Assembly: GCF_011617245.1 (NCBI RefSeq)
Contig: NZ_CP050152.1
Location: 1,974,503 to 2,038,502 of the forward strand
Direction: 5' to 3'
Source: Brevibacterium atlanticum
Lineage (GTDB): Bacteria; Actinomycetota; Actinomycetes; Actinomycetales; Brevibacteriaceae
DNA length: 64,000 nt
Shown here: positions 1 to 8,513 of the stretch, one piece after another
Layout: every line of letters starts with the position of its first letter
Numbering within the stretch: the stretch's first letter is position 1
The notes under the pieces: generated by a model
Seen by the model: only the letters and a program-made list of their open reading frames with translations
Database searches by the model: none
Told to the model about the DNA's origin: nothing
Made by a program: the position numbers and the translations under genes

Positions 1-501
1 GATCGAGCGCCCGGTGACGCGGGAGAGTCCGGTCATCAGTCCATCTCGCGGCCCCGGTCCGAACTGGGAGCCGATGTACATCGCCGAAGCGACACCGTTG
101 AGACCGACCCCTGCGACCATGTACGCGATCTGCCAGCCGAGTCCCTGCGGATGCGGGAGGAAGAGGAGCGTGAGGTCGAGTGCCGGGCCGATCGACAGTG
201 CGTTGAGAACGGTGCCCAGCCCCGGCATCTGCTTGAGCGGGATCCAGGCGAGCAGCACCATCACCGAGGTGATCGTCACGATCGTGCCGAAGGTCAGCGG
301 GACATGCGCCAGGAGCCCGGAGTGCAGAACATCCCAGGGAATCATGCCGAGACCGGCGAGGACGACCATCGCCATCGACGCCCCGTAGAGGTAGAGGCCG
401 ATGAGCAGTTGGGGGAGTCGCCGTGCGAGCCGTCCGCCTCTGAGCTGGCTGAGGGGGCCGACATTGGCGAGTTCCCGGCGTGGGGAGCGGGACCGTGGCA
501 T
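1..501 (-). CDS. YczE/YyaS-family integral membrane protein (partial)
   Basis: The reading frame starts at the ATG at 501 on the minus strand and runs off the left edge, giving 167 residues without a stop. After a basic N-terminus (MPRSRSPRREL) there are at least four hydrophobic segments, including one around residues 33-53 (LIGLYLYGASMAMVVLAGLG), and the stretch GPGPRDGLMTGLSRVTG typical of the YczE/YitT-like membrane family of unknown function. It is divergent from the MocR regulator gene. MocR and yczE-type genes are often paired, so the regulator may control this gene. Family assignment is by recognition of motif and layout; the function is unknown. Confidence 0.75.
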   Translation of the reverse strand, partial: MPRSRSPRRELANVGPLSQLRGGRLARRLPQLLIGLYLYGASMAMVVLAGLGMIPWDVLHSGLLAHVPLTFGTIVTITSVMVLLAWIPLKQMPGLGTVLNALSIGPALDLTLLFLPHPQGLGWQIAYMVAGVGLNGVASAMYIGSQFGPGPRDGLMTGLSRVTGRSI

Positions 502-547
502 GGTTCTCTTTCGTGAGGAGGTGACTGTCGTTCCCATTCTCACCTCG

Positions 548-572
548 ATTGGCCTTGCAAAGAATAGCCAAT
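548..572. promoter_or_regulatory. Inverted repeat in the MocR/yczE divergent promoter
   Basis: An ATTGGC half-site at 548-553 and a GCCAAT half-site at 567-572, separated by 13 bp, lie between the two divergent start codons (501 and 590). A dyad in this position is what a MocR-type autoregulator would be expected to bind. Binding itself is inferred. Confidence 0.4.
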
Positions 573-589
573 TGTCAGAAAGTGGTCCC

Positions 590-2038
590 ATGACGACGAT
601 GAGCGCGCGGCGACTGGCAGGAATCATCGGCAACGGGCCCTGGGCGAGCCCCGCCAACGAATCCGTCGCCGAGGCGGTCGTGCGCGCCATCGGCGACGGT
701 CGGGTGCCGGTGGGCATCCGACTGCCCAGCGAGCGCGAGCTCGCCGCCGGAATCGGCGTGTCGCGGACGACGACCGCTCGCGTGTACGCGCGGCTGCGTG
801 AGCACGGCTTCATCCGCACCCGCCGCGGTTCCGGCAGCATCGTGGAGATTCCCGCTGTGCCCGGCGGCCGGATCGATCACCTGCTCTCACCCGTCGGACC
901 CGACGAGGGTCTCATCGATCTCACCTGCACAGCGACCACCGCCCCGGCCCGAGTGCGCGAGGCATTCGCCGCCGCGCTGGACGCCCTTCCCGCCTACCTG
1001 CCGGGAACCGGCTACTATCCCTCGGGCATCCCCGCACTCCGGGAGCTCGTCGCCGACCGCTTCACCGCCCGCGGGGCACCGACGTACCCTGACCAGATCC
1101 TCATCACCGCCGGTGCCCTGGGAGGTGCGGCCGTGGGCCTGCGGGCACTGCTGACGTCGCCTGCCCGCGTGCTCATCGAAAGCCCGAGCTACCCGAATGC
1201 GATCGCGACGATCGAGGCCGCGGGCGGCCGGGGTGTGTCCTATCCCCTCGAGATCGACAGTGCCGGACGGCATTTCTGGGACACCTCGGCGATGGGGGAG
1301 GTGATGCGGGCGAACCGGGTGCGTTCGGCCTATCTCATCCCCGACTACCACAATCCCACCGGTGCGCTCCTGCCCGAGGCACAGCGATCCGCCCTGGCCG
1401 CAGAGCTCGAGCGCAATGCGGTTGTGCCGGTGATCGACGAATCACTCGTCGAACTCGGCCTCGATGACACCCCGGCCCCGACGCCGCTGGCGGCTCTCGT
1501 TCCCGACTCGATCACCGTCGGCAGCACGAGCAAGATCTTCTGGGGCGGTCTGCGGATCGGATGGATGCGCATTCCCCGGCACCGCTTCGACGCGGTGGCC
1601 TCAGCGCGCCTCGCCCTCGACCTCGGTGCTCCCGTGATCGAACAGCTCGCCGCTGTGGAACTGCTGCGCGATCACGATGCGATCGTCGGCGACTTTCGAC
1701 GGCGGCTGCGCGATGCGCGCGACCGACTCGCAGCCGCCGTGCGCGCCCACTGCCCGGATTGGCAGGTCGTCGTCCCCTCGGGCGGGATGGCGCTGTGGGT
1801 GCGTCTGCCCGAAGAGCGGTCGGGCGCGCTCACCGCCGCGGCCGCTCGGCACGGGCTTGCTCTGGTCTCGGGACCGAACTTCGCTCCGGCAGGAGGGCTC
1901 GACGGGTGGATCAGGCTGCCCTACACGGTTGCCGAGCATGAACTCGACCAGGTGGCTCCGCGACTGGCCGCCGCCTGGCAGGACGCGCTCGAACGCCGCG
2001 CGCCGCAGCGGCAGGAGCGTGCCCGCATCGTCGCGTGA
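590..2038 (+). CDS. MocR-like PLP-dependent transcriptional regulator (GntR wHTH plus aminotransferase domain)
   Basis: A 482-residue protein from the ATG at 590; longer in-frame starts would run through the divergent promoter. Residues about 20-90 form a GntR-type winged helix (RLPSERELAAGIGVSRTTTARVY is the recognition region). The rest is a fold-type I aminotransferase domain with the PLP-lysine neighbourhood GSTSKIFWGGLRIGW and the DYHNPTG motif. MocR proteins use PLP or its derivatives as effector and commonly control PLP-related or adjacent membrane-protein genes. The divergent YczE-like gene and the downstream PLP-binding protein fit this. The exact target is unknown. Confidence 0.9.
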   Translation: MTTMSARRLAGIIGNGPWASPANESVAEAVVRAIGDGRVPVGIRLPSERELAAGIGVSRTTTARVYARLREHGFIRTRRGSGSIVEIPAVPGGRIDHLLSPVGPDEGLIDLTCTATTAPARVREAFAAALDALPAYLPGTGYYPSGIPALRELVADRFTARGAPTYPDQILITAGALGGAAVGLRALLTSPARVLIESPSYPNAIATIEAAGGRGVSYPLEIDSAGRHFWDTSAMGEVMRANRVRSAYLIPDYHNPTGALLPEAQRSALAAELERNAVVPVIDESLVELGLDDTPAPTPLAALVPDSITVGSTSKIFWGGLRIGWMRIPRHRFDAVASARLALDLGAPVIEQLAAVELLRDHDAIVGDFRRRLRDARDRLAAAVRAHCPDWQVVVPSGGMALWVRLPEERSGALTAAAARHGLALVSGPNFAPAGGLDGWIRLPYTVAEHELDQVAPRLAAAWQDALERRAPQRQERARIVA

Positions 2039-2159
2039 GTTCAGCACAGACGCACGCCGTCCGCGACGATCTGCGAGGCGGTCCGCGGGACGGAACGCAG
2101 GGGCAGTCCGCAGACCGGGCGCCGAGAGCGAGCCTGCCGAGTCTGCGTACGATGAGAAC

Positions 2160-2720
2160 ATGGCAGAGAACAACGGTCTCACTCACGATGAGCAGTACTC
2201 GACGGCGGTGACCGTCGAGGACTTCCGCGACAACCTCGCCGAGGTGGAACGTCGCATTTCGGCTGCCGCGCAGCGGGCCGGTCGCGACCGGCAGGAGATC
2301 GAACTGCTGCCGGTGAGCAAGACGGTGCCCCAGGAGCGCATCCGCGCAGCGGTCGCGGCCGGGTGTCACAAGCTGGGAGAGAACAAGGTCCAAGAGGCCC
2401 ATCGCAAGTCCGAGGAGATGGCCGATCTCGACATCGACTGGGCCGTGATCGGCCATCTGCAGTCGAACAAAGCCAAGGACGTCAAGATGTTCGCGAGTGA
2501 ATTCCACGCCCTCGACCGGATCAAGGTCGCCCGCGCTCTCGACCGTCGCCTCGAAAGTGAGGGACGCAGCCTTGACGTGTACGTGCAGGTCAACACGTCC
2601 GCCGAAGACTCGAAGTTCGGGATGCTTCCCGAAGAGGGCGCGGACTGCGTGCGAGTCGGTCAGGCGATCTTCGGCAGGCGCTCTCTGCCCGATTCGGACT
2701 TTTGGCCGGAGAACGGCTGA
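2160..2720 (+). CDS. YggS/PLPBP-family pyridoxal phosphate homeostasis protein with an internal deletion
   Basis: A 186-residue protein starting at the ATG at 2160. The N-terminal half is a good YggS/PROSC match: ELLPVSKTVP carries the PLP lysine, followed by GENKVQEA and WAVIGHLQSNKAKDV. The protein then jumps from VNTSAEDSKFGMLPEE straight to GADCVRVGQAIFGRRSLPDSDFWPE. Family members are about 230-240 residues, and here roughly 50-60 residues between these blocks are absent, including the region with the conserved SMGMS phosphate-binding motif. The frame stays open, so this is an in-frame deletion. PLP binding may be impaired. It follows the MocR gene in the same direction. Confidence 0.85.
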   Translation: MAENNGLTHDEQYSTAVTVEDFRDNLAEVERRISAAAQRAGRDRQEIELLPVSKTVPQERIRAAVAAGCHKLGENKVQEAHRKSEEMADLDIDWAVIGHLQSNKAKDVKMFASEFHALDRIKVARALDRRLESEGRSLDVYVQVNTSAEDSKFGMLPEEGADCVRVGQAIFGRRSLPDSDFWPENG

Positions 2721-2733
2721 GGGCAGCGGTTCG

Positions 2734-3711
2734 TTGGCCACATCATCGAAGGTCATCTGGTGGGTCGCCGGCCTCGCTCTCGGTCTGGTGGCCGGGTCGG
2801 TCGTGCCCGGGGTCGGGCCGGCAGCGGAATGGGCACTGACGCCCTGCCTCATCGTGTTGCTCTTCCTCACTTTCCTCGATCTTCCGTTCGAAGGGGCGGT
2901 GAAGGCGTTCGGGGACCTGCGTTTCCTGGCGGCGGTGGTGGGCGCGAATTTCCTCGTTGTGCCTCTCGTTGTGGCGGGACTGGTCACGGTCGTCGACCTC
3001 GGTGACCTCGTCGATTTCCCCGAACCGATGCTGTTGGCCGTGCTCGTCGTGCTGCTGTGTCCCTGCATCGACTACGTCATCGTCTTCACTCGCGCCGTCG
3101 ACGGCAGGGCTGAGAAGCTGCTCGCCCTCACTCCTGTCCTCATGATCGCCCAGCTTCTCGTCCTGCCGGTGAGCATCTGGGCGATCACCGGGGGCAGGCT
3201 GAGCGCCGCACTGCCGGTGGGTCCGCTGGTCTCAGCGCTCATGCTCTTCATCATCATCCCGCTCCTCGCCGCGATCGTCGTTCGTCTGGCGGCACGACGG
3301 TCGGGGCGTGTGCAGAGTGGCGTGGATGCGGCCTCGTCACTGGTGGACCTCGTGATGACGCTGACCCTGCTGGTCATCGCCGCCTCGGTGGCTCCGCTGA
3401 TCGGCGGCTCGATGAGCCACCTCGGCGGCGTTGTCCTCGTCTTCGTGGTCTTCGCGGTGATCATGGTCGGCCTCGGGTGGGTGGTGGCGCGCTGGATGCG
3501 ACTCGAGGCCGGTTCCTCACGGGCGGTGGTGTTGTCGGCGGTGACGAGGAATTCTCTCGTCGTGCTGCCGATCGTGCGCGCCGCGACCGGCGACGGCATC
3601 GGCCCGGCCGCAGTGGTCGCGCAGACGTTGGTCGAGGTCCTCTTCCTCCTCGTCCTCACCCGGTTCCTGCCGAAACTCATCCCGGATACTGCGGTGTCCG
3701 AAAACCGCTAG
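2734..3711 (+). CDS. ACR3/bile-acid:sodium symporter family membrane transporter
   Basis: A 325-residue, strongly hydrophobic protein with about ten membrane segments. The likely start is the TTG at 2734, 13 bp after the preceding stop with a purine-rich stretch before it; the product begins MATSSKVIWWVAGLALG. The motif LLCPCIDYVIVFTRAVDG resembles the conserved Cys-containing segment of ACR3 arsenite exporters and related BASS transporters, and AVTRNSLVVLPIVRA fits the later conserved helix. The substrate cannot be read from sequence: arsenite is the obvious candidate, but there is no arsR or arsC nearby. Confidence 0.75.
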   Translation: MATSSKVIWWVAGLALGLVAGSVVPGVGPAAEWALTPCLIVLLFLTFLDLPFEGAVKAFGDLRFLAAVVGANFLVVPLVVAGLVTVVDLGDLVDFPEPMLLAVLVVLLCPCIDYVIVFTRAVDGRAEKLLALTPVLMIAQLLVLPVSIWAITGGRLSAALPVGPLVSALMLFIIIPLLAAIVVRLAARRSGRVQSGVDAASSLVDLVMTLTLLVIAASVAPLIGGSMSHLGGVVLVFVVFAVIMVGLGWVVARWMRLEAGSSRAVVLSAVTRNSLVVLPIVRAATGDGIGPAAVVAQTLVEVLFLLVLTRFLPKLIPDTAVSENR

Positions 3712-3743
3712 TATTCGTGGTCGGCAGAGACCAGAATGGGACC

Positions 3744-5204
3744 ATGCTCACCACCGACCAGTGCTATCAGGCGGTCACCTCTCGTGACAGACGCTTCGAC
3801 GGAATGTTCTTCACGGCGGTGCGCACGACCGGCATCTTCTGCCGCCCGTCCTGTCCTGCCAGAACCCCACGACGGGAGAACGTCGACTTCTTCAGAAGCG
3901 CCGCGGCCGCCGCCGAAGCCGGCTTCCGCGCCTGCCGGCGCTGTCTGCCCGACGCCAGCCCGAACTCGCCGGAGTGGGACACCCGCGGCGATGTCGTCGC
4001 CCGCGCGGTGCGGCTCATCCGTGACGGCTGCATCGACCGGGTCGGAGTCGACGGCCTCGCCGCTGAACTCGGCTACAGTGCCCGCCAGCTCGGCCGACTG
4101 ATGCGTGAGGAACTCGGTGCCGGACCGCTGGCGTTGGCGCGGACCGAACGTGTGCGCACTGCCCGGACCCTCATCGAATCCACAGCGCTGCCGATGAGCG
4201 AGATCGCCTTCGCGTCGGGATTCTCGAGCATCCGACAGTTCAACGACACCGTCCGGGACGTGTACTCGGCGAACCCCCGGCAGCTGCGGGGCGCGAGTGC
4301 GTCCGGTGCCGCAGCGTCGGAGCTCGTGCTTCGGCTGGCTTATCGCCCGCCGCTCGATCTCGACCACCTCCTCGACTATCTCAGCGTGCGTGCGGTGCCC
4401 GGAGTCGAATCCGTCGCAGACGGAGCCTATACGCGGTCGATGCGTCTGGCCCACGGGCCGGCGGTCGTCACGCTGAGTCAGGGGACAGGCGACTACATCG
4501 ACTGCCGACTCCGCCTGGCCGACACCCGGGATCTGGGAAGTGCGGCAGCGCGGTCTCGGCGGATCCTCGATCTCGATGCCGATCCCACAGCGGTTTCCGC
4601 CACATTGCGCGCAGCGGGCTTGGCCGAGCTGGTCGACCGGCATCCCGGTATCCGCTCACCCGGGCATTCCGATCCGGTGGAGCTGGCCGTTCGTACTGTC
4701 TTCGGGCAGCAGATCTCGCTGGCCGCCGCAGGCACCCACCTGGGCCGCCTCGTCGCCGGGACGGGGGAGACGCTTCCAGCGGAGCTGTACGTGAACGGGG
4801 TCGATTCGCTCTTCCCCTCTGCCGAGGTGATCGCCGAACTCCCGGACGACCAGTGGGCACTGCCGCAGAAGAGGATCGCCACCATCCGTGGGCTGGCTCG
4901 CGCACTGGCCGACGGGGACATCGACCTCGGTGCCGGCTGTGACCGTGAGGACGCCAGTCGTACGCTGCTCGCTGTGCCGGGGATCGGGCCGTGGAGCCTC
5001 GGATACATCCGCATGCGTGCCCTCGGGGATCCCGATGTCTTCCTCCACACCGATCTGGGAGTGAAGAAGGCCCTGGCGGGTCTCGATCTCACTGACGAGG
5101 TCGAGACGCTTGCGGAACGATCCAGCCCATGGGGGTCCTATCTCACCCATCTGCTGTGGGCCGAACACGCCCGAACTCACACTGCCGAAAGGAACGACCC
5201 ATGA
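3744..5204 (+). CDS. alkA: Ada-AlkA fusion: methyl-sensing regulator with 3-methyladenine DNA glycosylase II
   Basis: A 486-residue protein from the ATG at 3744. Residues 1-80 form the Ada metal-binding domain, with the four-cysteine pattern FCRPSC and FRACRRC. An AraC-type helix-turn-helix follows (about 90-190, with [14 protein letters not shown]). The C-terminal half is an AlkA/HhH-GPD glycosylase with [18 protein letters not shown] and the catalytic aspartate in VFLHTDLG. It would sense methyl phosphotriesters, activate transcription and excise alkylated bases. It overlaps the downstream ogt gene by 4 bp (ATGA), so the two are cotranscribed as an alkylation-damage operon. Confidence 0.93.
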   Translation: MLTTDQCYQAVTSRDRRFDGMFFTAVRTTGIFCRPSCPARTPRRENVDFFRSAAAAAEAGFRACRRCLPDASPNSPEWDTRGDVVARAVRLIRDGCIDRVGVDGLAAELGYSARQLGRLMREELGAGPLALARTERVRTARTLIESTALPMSEIAFASGFSSIRQFNDTVRDVYSANPRQLRGASASGAAASELVLRLAYRPPLDLDHLLDYLSVRAVPGVESVADGAYTRSMRLAHGPAVVTLSQGTGDYIDCRLRLADTRDLGSAAARSRRILDLDADPTAVSATLRAAGLAELVDRHPGIRSPGHSDPVELAVRTVFGQQISLAAAGTHLGRLVAGTGETLPAELYVNGVDSLFPSAEVIAELPDDQWALPQKRIATIRGLARALADGDIDLGAGCDREDASRTLLAVPGIGPWSLGYIRMRALGDPDVFLHTDLGVKKALAGLDLTDEVETLAERSSPWGSYLTHLLWAEHARTHTAERNDP

Positions 5205-5827
5205 GGACGACGCCGAGACAGAAGATGCCGACACAGACCGGGCCGAAGGCGCGGGCCGCGTCGTCACCGACCGCTGCGACACATCACGCGCCGGCCCGAT
5301 TGACCGCTCTCGCAGTCCCGGATCTGACCGCCCGCCAACATCGAACGGTGATCGACTCACCCGTCGGTCCGATCATGCTGACCTCTGACGGCGCGCACCT
5401 GACCGGACTGTATCTCGAGGTCACGGACGCGGTTCTGGCGAGGGTGGCAGCCGCTTCCGGCACAGAACCGGAGACGAACGACGACCTGACGGTCTTCGCC
5501 GACACCGAGGCGCAGCTGGGGGAGTACTTCGCCGGTCACCGACGAGGATTCGACCTGCCGTTGGCGCCGCACGGGACCGAATTCCAGCGCAGCGTCTGGC
5601 AGGGACTGCTGGAGATTCCCTACGGGTCCACGGCGAACTACGGCGAACTGGCCGAAGCCGTGGGTCGGCCCAAGGCCGCGCGGGCCGTGGGTGCCGCAAA
5701 CGGCAAGAACCCGATCAGCATCATCGTGCCCTGCCACAGGGTCATCGGAGCGAACGGCTCACTGACCGGCTACGCCTGGGGAGAGGACAAGAAACGCCGA
5801 TTGCTCACCTTAGAATCCCACCCCTGA
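5201..5827 (+). CDS. ogt: Methylated-DNA--protein-cysteine methyltransferase
   Basis: A 208-residue protein starting at the ATG at 5201, which overlaps the alkA stop and has AAAGGA about 8 bp upstream. It carries the suicide-cysteine motif [21 protein letters not shown] and the DNA-binding helix region [31 protein letters not shown]. The N-terminal 40 residues are an unusually long, Ala/Thr-rich extension before the conserved [12 protein letters not shown]. It repairs O6-alkylguanine by irreversible transfer of the alkyl group to its own cysteine, and works with the upstream Ada-AlkA protein. Confidence 0.93.
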   Translation: MRTTPRQKMPTQTGPKARAASSPTAATHHAPARLTALAVPDLTARQHRTVIDSPVGPIMLTSDGAHLTGLYLEVTDAVLARVAAASGTEPETNDDLTVFADTEAQLGEYFAGHRRGFDLPLAPHGTEFQRSVWQGLLEIPYGSTANYGELAEAVGRPKAARAVGAANGKNPISIIVPCHRVIGANGSLTGYAWGEDKKRRLLTLESHP

Positions 5828-5836
5828 CCCCTCTTA

Positions 5837-5892
5837 CTACCTGACGGCGGCCCAGCAACCTCGCGCGAGGTTGCTGGGCCGCCGTCAGGTAG
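5837..5892. terminator. Perfect 28-bp palindrome downstream of ogt
   Basis: Arms 5837-5864 and 5865-5892 are exact reverse complements with no spacer (centre CCTCGC/GCGAGG). The palindrome begins 9 bp after the ogt stop and has no T-tract. It could act as a terminator for ogt, but the length and perfection also fit a REP-like dispersed palindrome. Confidence 0.6.
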
Positions 5893-5907
5893 CAAATGGG
5901 GAATGAC

Positions 5908-5942
5908 GAAGGGCCGAGATCCTTTTCGGAACTCGGCCCTTC
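5908..5942 (-). terminator. Hairpin adjoining the left tRNA-Ala fragment, probably the old tRNA terminator
   Basis: Arms GAAGGGCCGAG and CTCGGCCCTTC (11 bp) with a T-rich loop end 2 bp before the truncated tRNA-Ala 3' end. Read on the minus strand, it sits directly after where the tRNA ended before the island inserted, which is the expected place for the original terminator. Confidence 0.55.
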
Positions 5943-5944
5943 TG

Positions 5945-5972
5945 CTGTGGAGGTAAGGGGATTCGAACCCCT
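5945..5972 (-). repeat. Left island boundary (att repeat): truncated 3' end of tRNA-Ala
   Basis: These 28 bp are identical and in the same orientation to 18004-18031. They correspond to the T-stem and loop, the 3' acceptor strand, the discriminator base and three downstream bases (CAG) of the tRNA-Ala(GGC) gene at 18007-18079. The identity stops at 5973, where the rest of the tRNA is missing. This is the configuration left by tyrosine-recombinase integration at a tRNA 3' end. Confidence 0.85.
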
Positions 5973-6155
5973 TTTGGGCCGGTTTCAGAGAAAATTTGCC
6001 AATTATGACGTGCAGAGAAGCCCGAGTTCTCGCAGATCCTTGTAGATCTGTGCGAAATCCAACTGCCGTCTGTGGGGCATGATGCCCCGGGATTTCTGTC
6101 GCTTCCAACTGGGTTGAGTGCCAAGTACGTCATCGACTTTTGAACTAGATTTTAG

Positions 6156-6962
6156 CTACACCTGGCGCTTTCTCCACAGGAGCAGACCGCCGGCAATTGC
6201 AGCCGCAGAGAGGGGCAAGGCGATGAAGAGCTTGGCTGCAAGAGTCGTGCCGATTTCTTGACCTGTGTAGATCTTGCCGAGCGCCTCGAACCATTGCTTG
6301 AGCGGGTTCCACTCGAGAATATTCTGCATGACCTGCGGGAGCTCGGTGATCGGTACGGCAGCGCCCGAGCCGAAGTACATGACGAAGAACAGGACCGCGG
6401 AAATACCCTGGATCGCTCGAGCATCGAAAGGCAGCGAGCCGACGAAGAATCCGATGCAGCTCAGCCAACCGATCATCAAGAAGATGAGTAGCCAGAAGAA
6501 CGGATTGGCCGCAGTAGGGAGGAGTCCGTGGGCAATTCCGATGACGATCGACACGACCAGCAGACCCAGGATAGAGAGAACCAGCATCGAAAGAACGAGA
6601 GCAGTACCGAAGTAGATGAGGGGCAATGGCAACGTCCGGTACCTGATATCCGACCGTCGAGTGCGCAGCTCGGACAGATAGATCGGCAGTCCCATGACGG
6701 CGAGATTCGCTACCGCCGTGCCGAGCAGAGCGGGAAAGATCAGGTCGATGTACCGCACCCCTTCATCGACCTGCTGCTCCGCAAACGGAAGCCCGATGAA
6801 CAGGTAGATCACCAGTGGAAAGGCGAGGCTGAAGAAGACGGCGATCGGCTGGCGCAACAGAAGCAGCAGCTCTTGCAGGAACCATGTTCGAAGAATCGCC
6901 GCGCCGGATGCCGCGCGGGGCTGTTGCGAAGGGACAAAGAGGGAATTCTCAGTCGCGGCCAT
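6156..6962 (-). CDS. ABC-2 type transporter permease of the RiPP exporter
   Basis: A 268-residue membrane protein. The ATG at 6962 is chosen because GGAG lies about 5 bp upstream; an in-frame start at 7010 would lie deep inside the ATPase gene. About six hydrophobic segments are visible, for example AVFFSLAFPLVIYLFIGLPF and LPLIYFGTALVLSMLVLSIL, in the DrrB/ABC-2 pattern. It overlaps the end of the ATPase gene by 14 bp, so the two are translationally coupled. By position it should form the membrane pore exporting the modified peptide, or confer self-resistance by efflux. Confidence 0.88.
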   Translation of the reverse strand: MAATENSLFVPSQQPRAASGAAILRTWFLQELLLLLRQPIAVFFSLAFPLVIYLFIGLPFAEQQVDEGVRYIDLIFPALLGTAVANLAVMGLPIYLSELRTRRSDIRYRTLPLPLIYFGTALVLSMLVLSILGLLVVSIVIGIAHGLLPTAANPFFWLLIFLMIGWLSCIGFFVGSLPFDARAIQGISAVLFFVMYFGSGAAVPITELPQVMQNILEWNPLKQWFEALGKIYTGQEIGTTLAAKLFIALPLSAAAIAGGLLLWRKRQV

Positions 6963-7896
6963 GATCACTCCGTTCTGCTTTGGTGGTGTCCACCATGGTG
7001 GCAAAGACATCTTCGAGTCGCACTGCTCCAGTCAGCAGGTCTCGATAGCGGACCTCACCCTGTTCGTACTGATCCTCCAGCGTACGGCTGAGTTGCTTGA
7101 CCTCCTCGCGCGGCCCGAACACGGACAGCGAATTCGGGGAGCGTCCGACCTCAAGGCCACTGGCCTGCACCACGCGCTCGACTCGTGCATCGGGCGTATC
7201 CACGCGCATTCGCCAGTCACCGCCAGCGTGGTCCAGTATCTCGGCCACGGTGCCTGTGTCGGCCACACGGCCGGCCGACATGACAGTCATGCGATCGGCA
7301 AAGGCCTCCGCTTCAGCGAGGTCGTGAGTCGAGGTGACGATGGCAGTCCCCGCACTCCGGATCTCGCGGAAGAAACGCCACATCTCCCCTCGTCCATCTG
7401 GATCGACACCGCTGGTCGGCTCATCGAGAATCAGCAGTCGTGGGCGGCCTATGCAGGCGATGGCGACATCCAGACGTCGCTGCCATCCTCCTGAGAGCTT
7501 GTCGACGGATCTGCCCATATGCGGCCCGAGCCCCATGGCGTCGACCACTGCGTCGACGGGGCCTGGATCCTTGAACAGGCAAGTTTTGGCTTGAATCGCT
7601 TCCTTCGCCTTGATTCCGCTCGGAAGTCGTGATTCCTGCAGCTGGACACCAGTCGTCAGTCGAGCGTCGCGGCCACCAGGCTCGAGCTGGCCGCATATTC
7701 GCGCACGACCGGAATCCGGACTCCGCAGACCCGACAGGATCTCCAACGATGTGGTCTTGCCCGATCCGTTCGGCCCGACCACGACGAGCACTTCACGGGC
7801 GTGAACATCGAGATCGACGGAATCGACTGCAGTCTTCGCGCCGTACCTCTTCGTGACTGAATCAAGCATTCCGACAGGGTGGTCTGTAAAGGTCAT
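6949..7896 (-). CDS. ABC transporter ATP-binding protein of the RiPP exporter
   Basis: A 315-residue DrrA-type ATPase starting at the ATG at 7896. It has Walker A GPNGSGKTT, the signature LSGGWQRRLDVA (Trp in place of the usual Gln), Walker B LLILDEPTSGVD and a switch His in TSTHDLAEAE, then a C-terminal accessory region of about 100 residues as in daunorubicin-type exporters. It is divergent from the precursor operon across a 617-bp intergenic region and cotranscribed with the permease. Role: energising export of, or immunity to, the azole peptide. The pairing is read directly; the substrate is inferred from context. Confidence 0.9.
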   Translation of the reverse strand: MTFTDHPVGMLDSVTKRYGAKTAVDSVDLDVHAREVLVVVGPNGSGKTTSLEILSGLRSPDSGRARICGQLEPGGRDARLTTGVQLQESRLPSGIKAKEAIQAKTCLFKDPGPVDAVVDAMGLGPHMGRSVDKLSGGWQRRLDVAIACIGRPRLLILDEPTSGVDPDGRGEMWRFFREIRSAGTAIVTSTHDLAEAEAFADRMTVMSAGRVADTGTVAEILDHAGGDWRMRVDTPDARVERVVQASGLEVGRSPNSLSVFGPREEVKQLSRTLEDQYEQGEVRYRDLLTGAVRLEDVFATMVDTTKAERSDHGRD

Positions 7897-8398
7897 GGGG
7901 TCACCCTATCGAGAAGACCTGCGCGAATCGATGTATTTCTCCGATCTACGGTAGTTATCTATATCAAGCTTTACCTCACCGTTGACGGCAATTCACGATC
8001 CGTTAATCTGAGATGCGCTCCCGGGTTGATCACTGGCAGGCTGCTGGACGCGCGTGAAATGTCGATATCTAATCAAGCATTAAATTAGTTCACCTGTGGT
8101 TGAACACATCGCGACATTGCAAGCCGCGCTCAGCTGGAGGTACTCTCACATCGCGTACACCCGGATTCCGGCAGCAACGGCACATTGTTGAGCGGTCGAG
8201 CCAGTCCAGAGACCAATGCACGAACGTTACCAGATCCACAGGCATCGTGACGGCAAGTGGATTTGGCTGTTCATCTATAATTAACGATAGCTTGAGAGCT
8301 CGATCATAATGGTAGTGAGTAAGTAAGCTCCCAGGTCACAGACTTGGTTGGGCAGCGCCAGTCGTGTTGACGAGAGAATTTGTCTTTCAATTCTACGG

Positions 8399-8425
8399 TT
8401 GAATGGGTTAGCCGCCGTCTATAAA
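8399..8425 (+). promoter_or_regulatory. Candidate promoter of the precursor operon
   Basis: TTGAAT at 8399-8404 and TATAAA at 8420-8425 are separated by 15 bp, shorter than the usual 17. A TTGACG hexamer at 8367-8372 is an alternative -35 for a start further upstream. With the TATAAA box, transcription would start near 8432 and leave a leader of about 80 nt before the precursor ATG. Confidence 0.35.
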
Positions 8426-8435
8426 GTGATCGATG

Positions 8436-8467
8436 CGTAGTTCAAGAGCTGATGTTTACGAACTACG
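8436..8467 (+). promoter_or_regulatory. Inverted repeat in the precursor leader (operator or leader hairpin)
   Basis: CGTAGTTC at 8436-8443 and GAACTACG at 8460-8467 are exact inverted repeats separated by 16 nt. They lie between the candidate -10 box and the ribosome binding site GGAGAG at 8501-8506. They could be an operator or a 5'-UTR hairpin; nothing in the sequence decides between these. Confidence 0.4.
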
Positions 8468-8513
8468 TGCACCACCACAGTGAAACAACTATCAAAGTTA
8501 GGAGAGCAATCCA

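Larger units (their letters stand above)
7897..8513. promoter_or_regulatory. 617-bp AT-richer divergent control region between exporter and precursor genes
   Basis: No convincing coding frame is present on either strand. The region is AT-rich for this genome, with ATTAAATTAG near 8080 and TATAATTAACGATAG near 8276. It must contain the promoter for the exporter pair (leftward) and for the precursor operon (rightward). No regulator gene lies in the cluster, so control would be by a host factor or by RNA structure in this leader. Confidence 0.5.

Noticed and set aside
5945..5972. A second tRNA-Ala gene
   Set aside because: Only the T-arm and 3' acceptor strand are present; the 5' half is absent, so it is an att remnant and not a tRNA.
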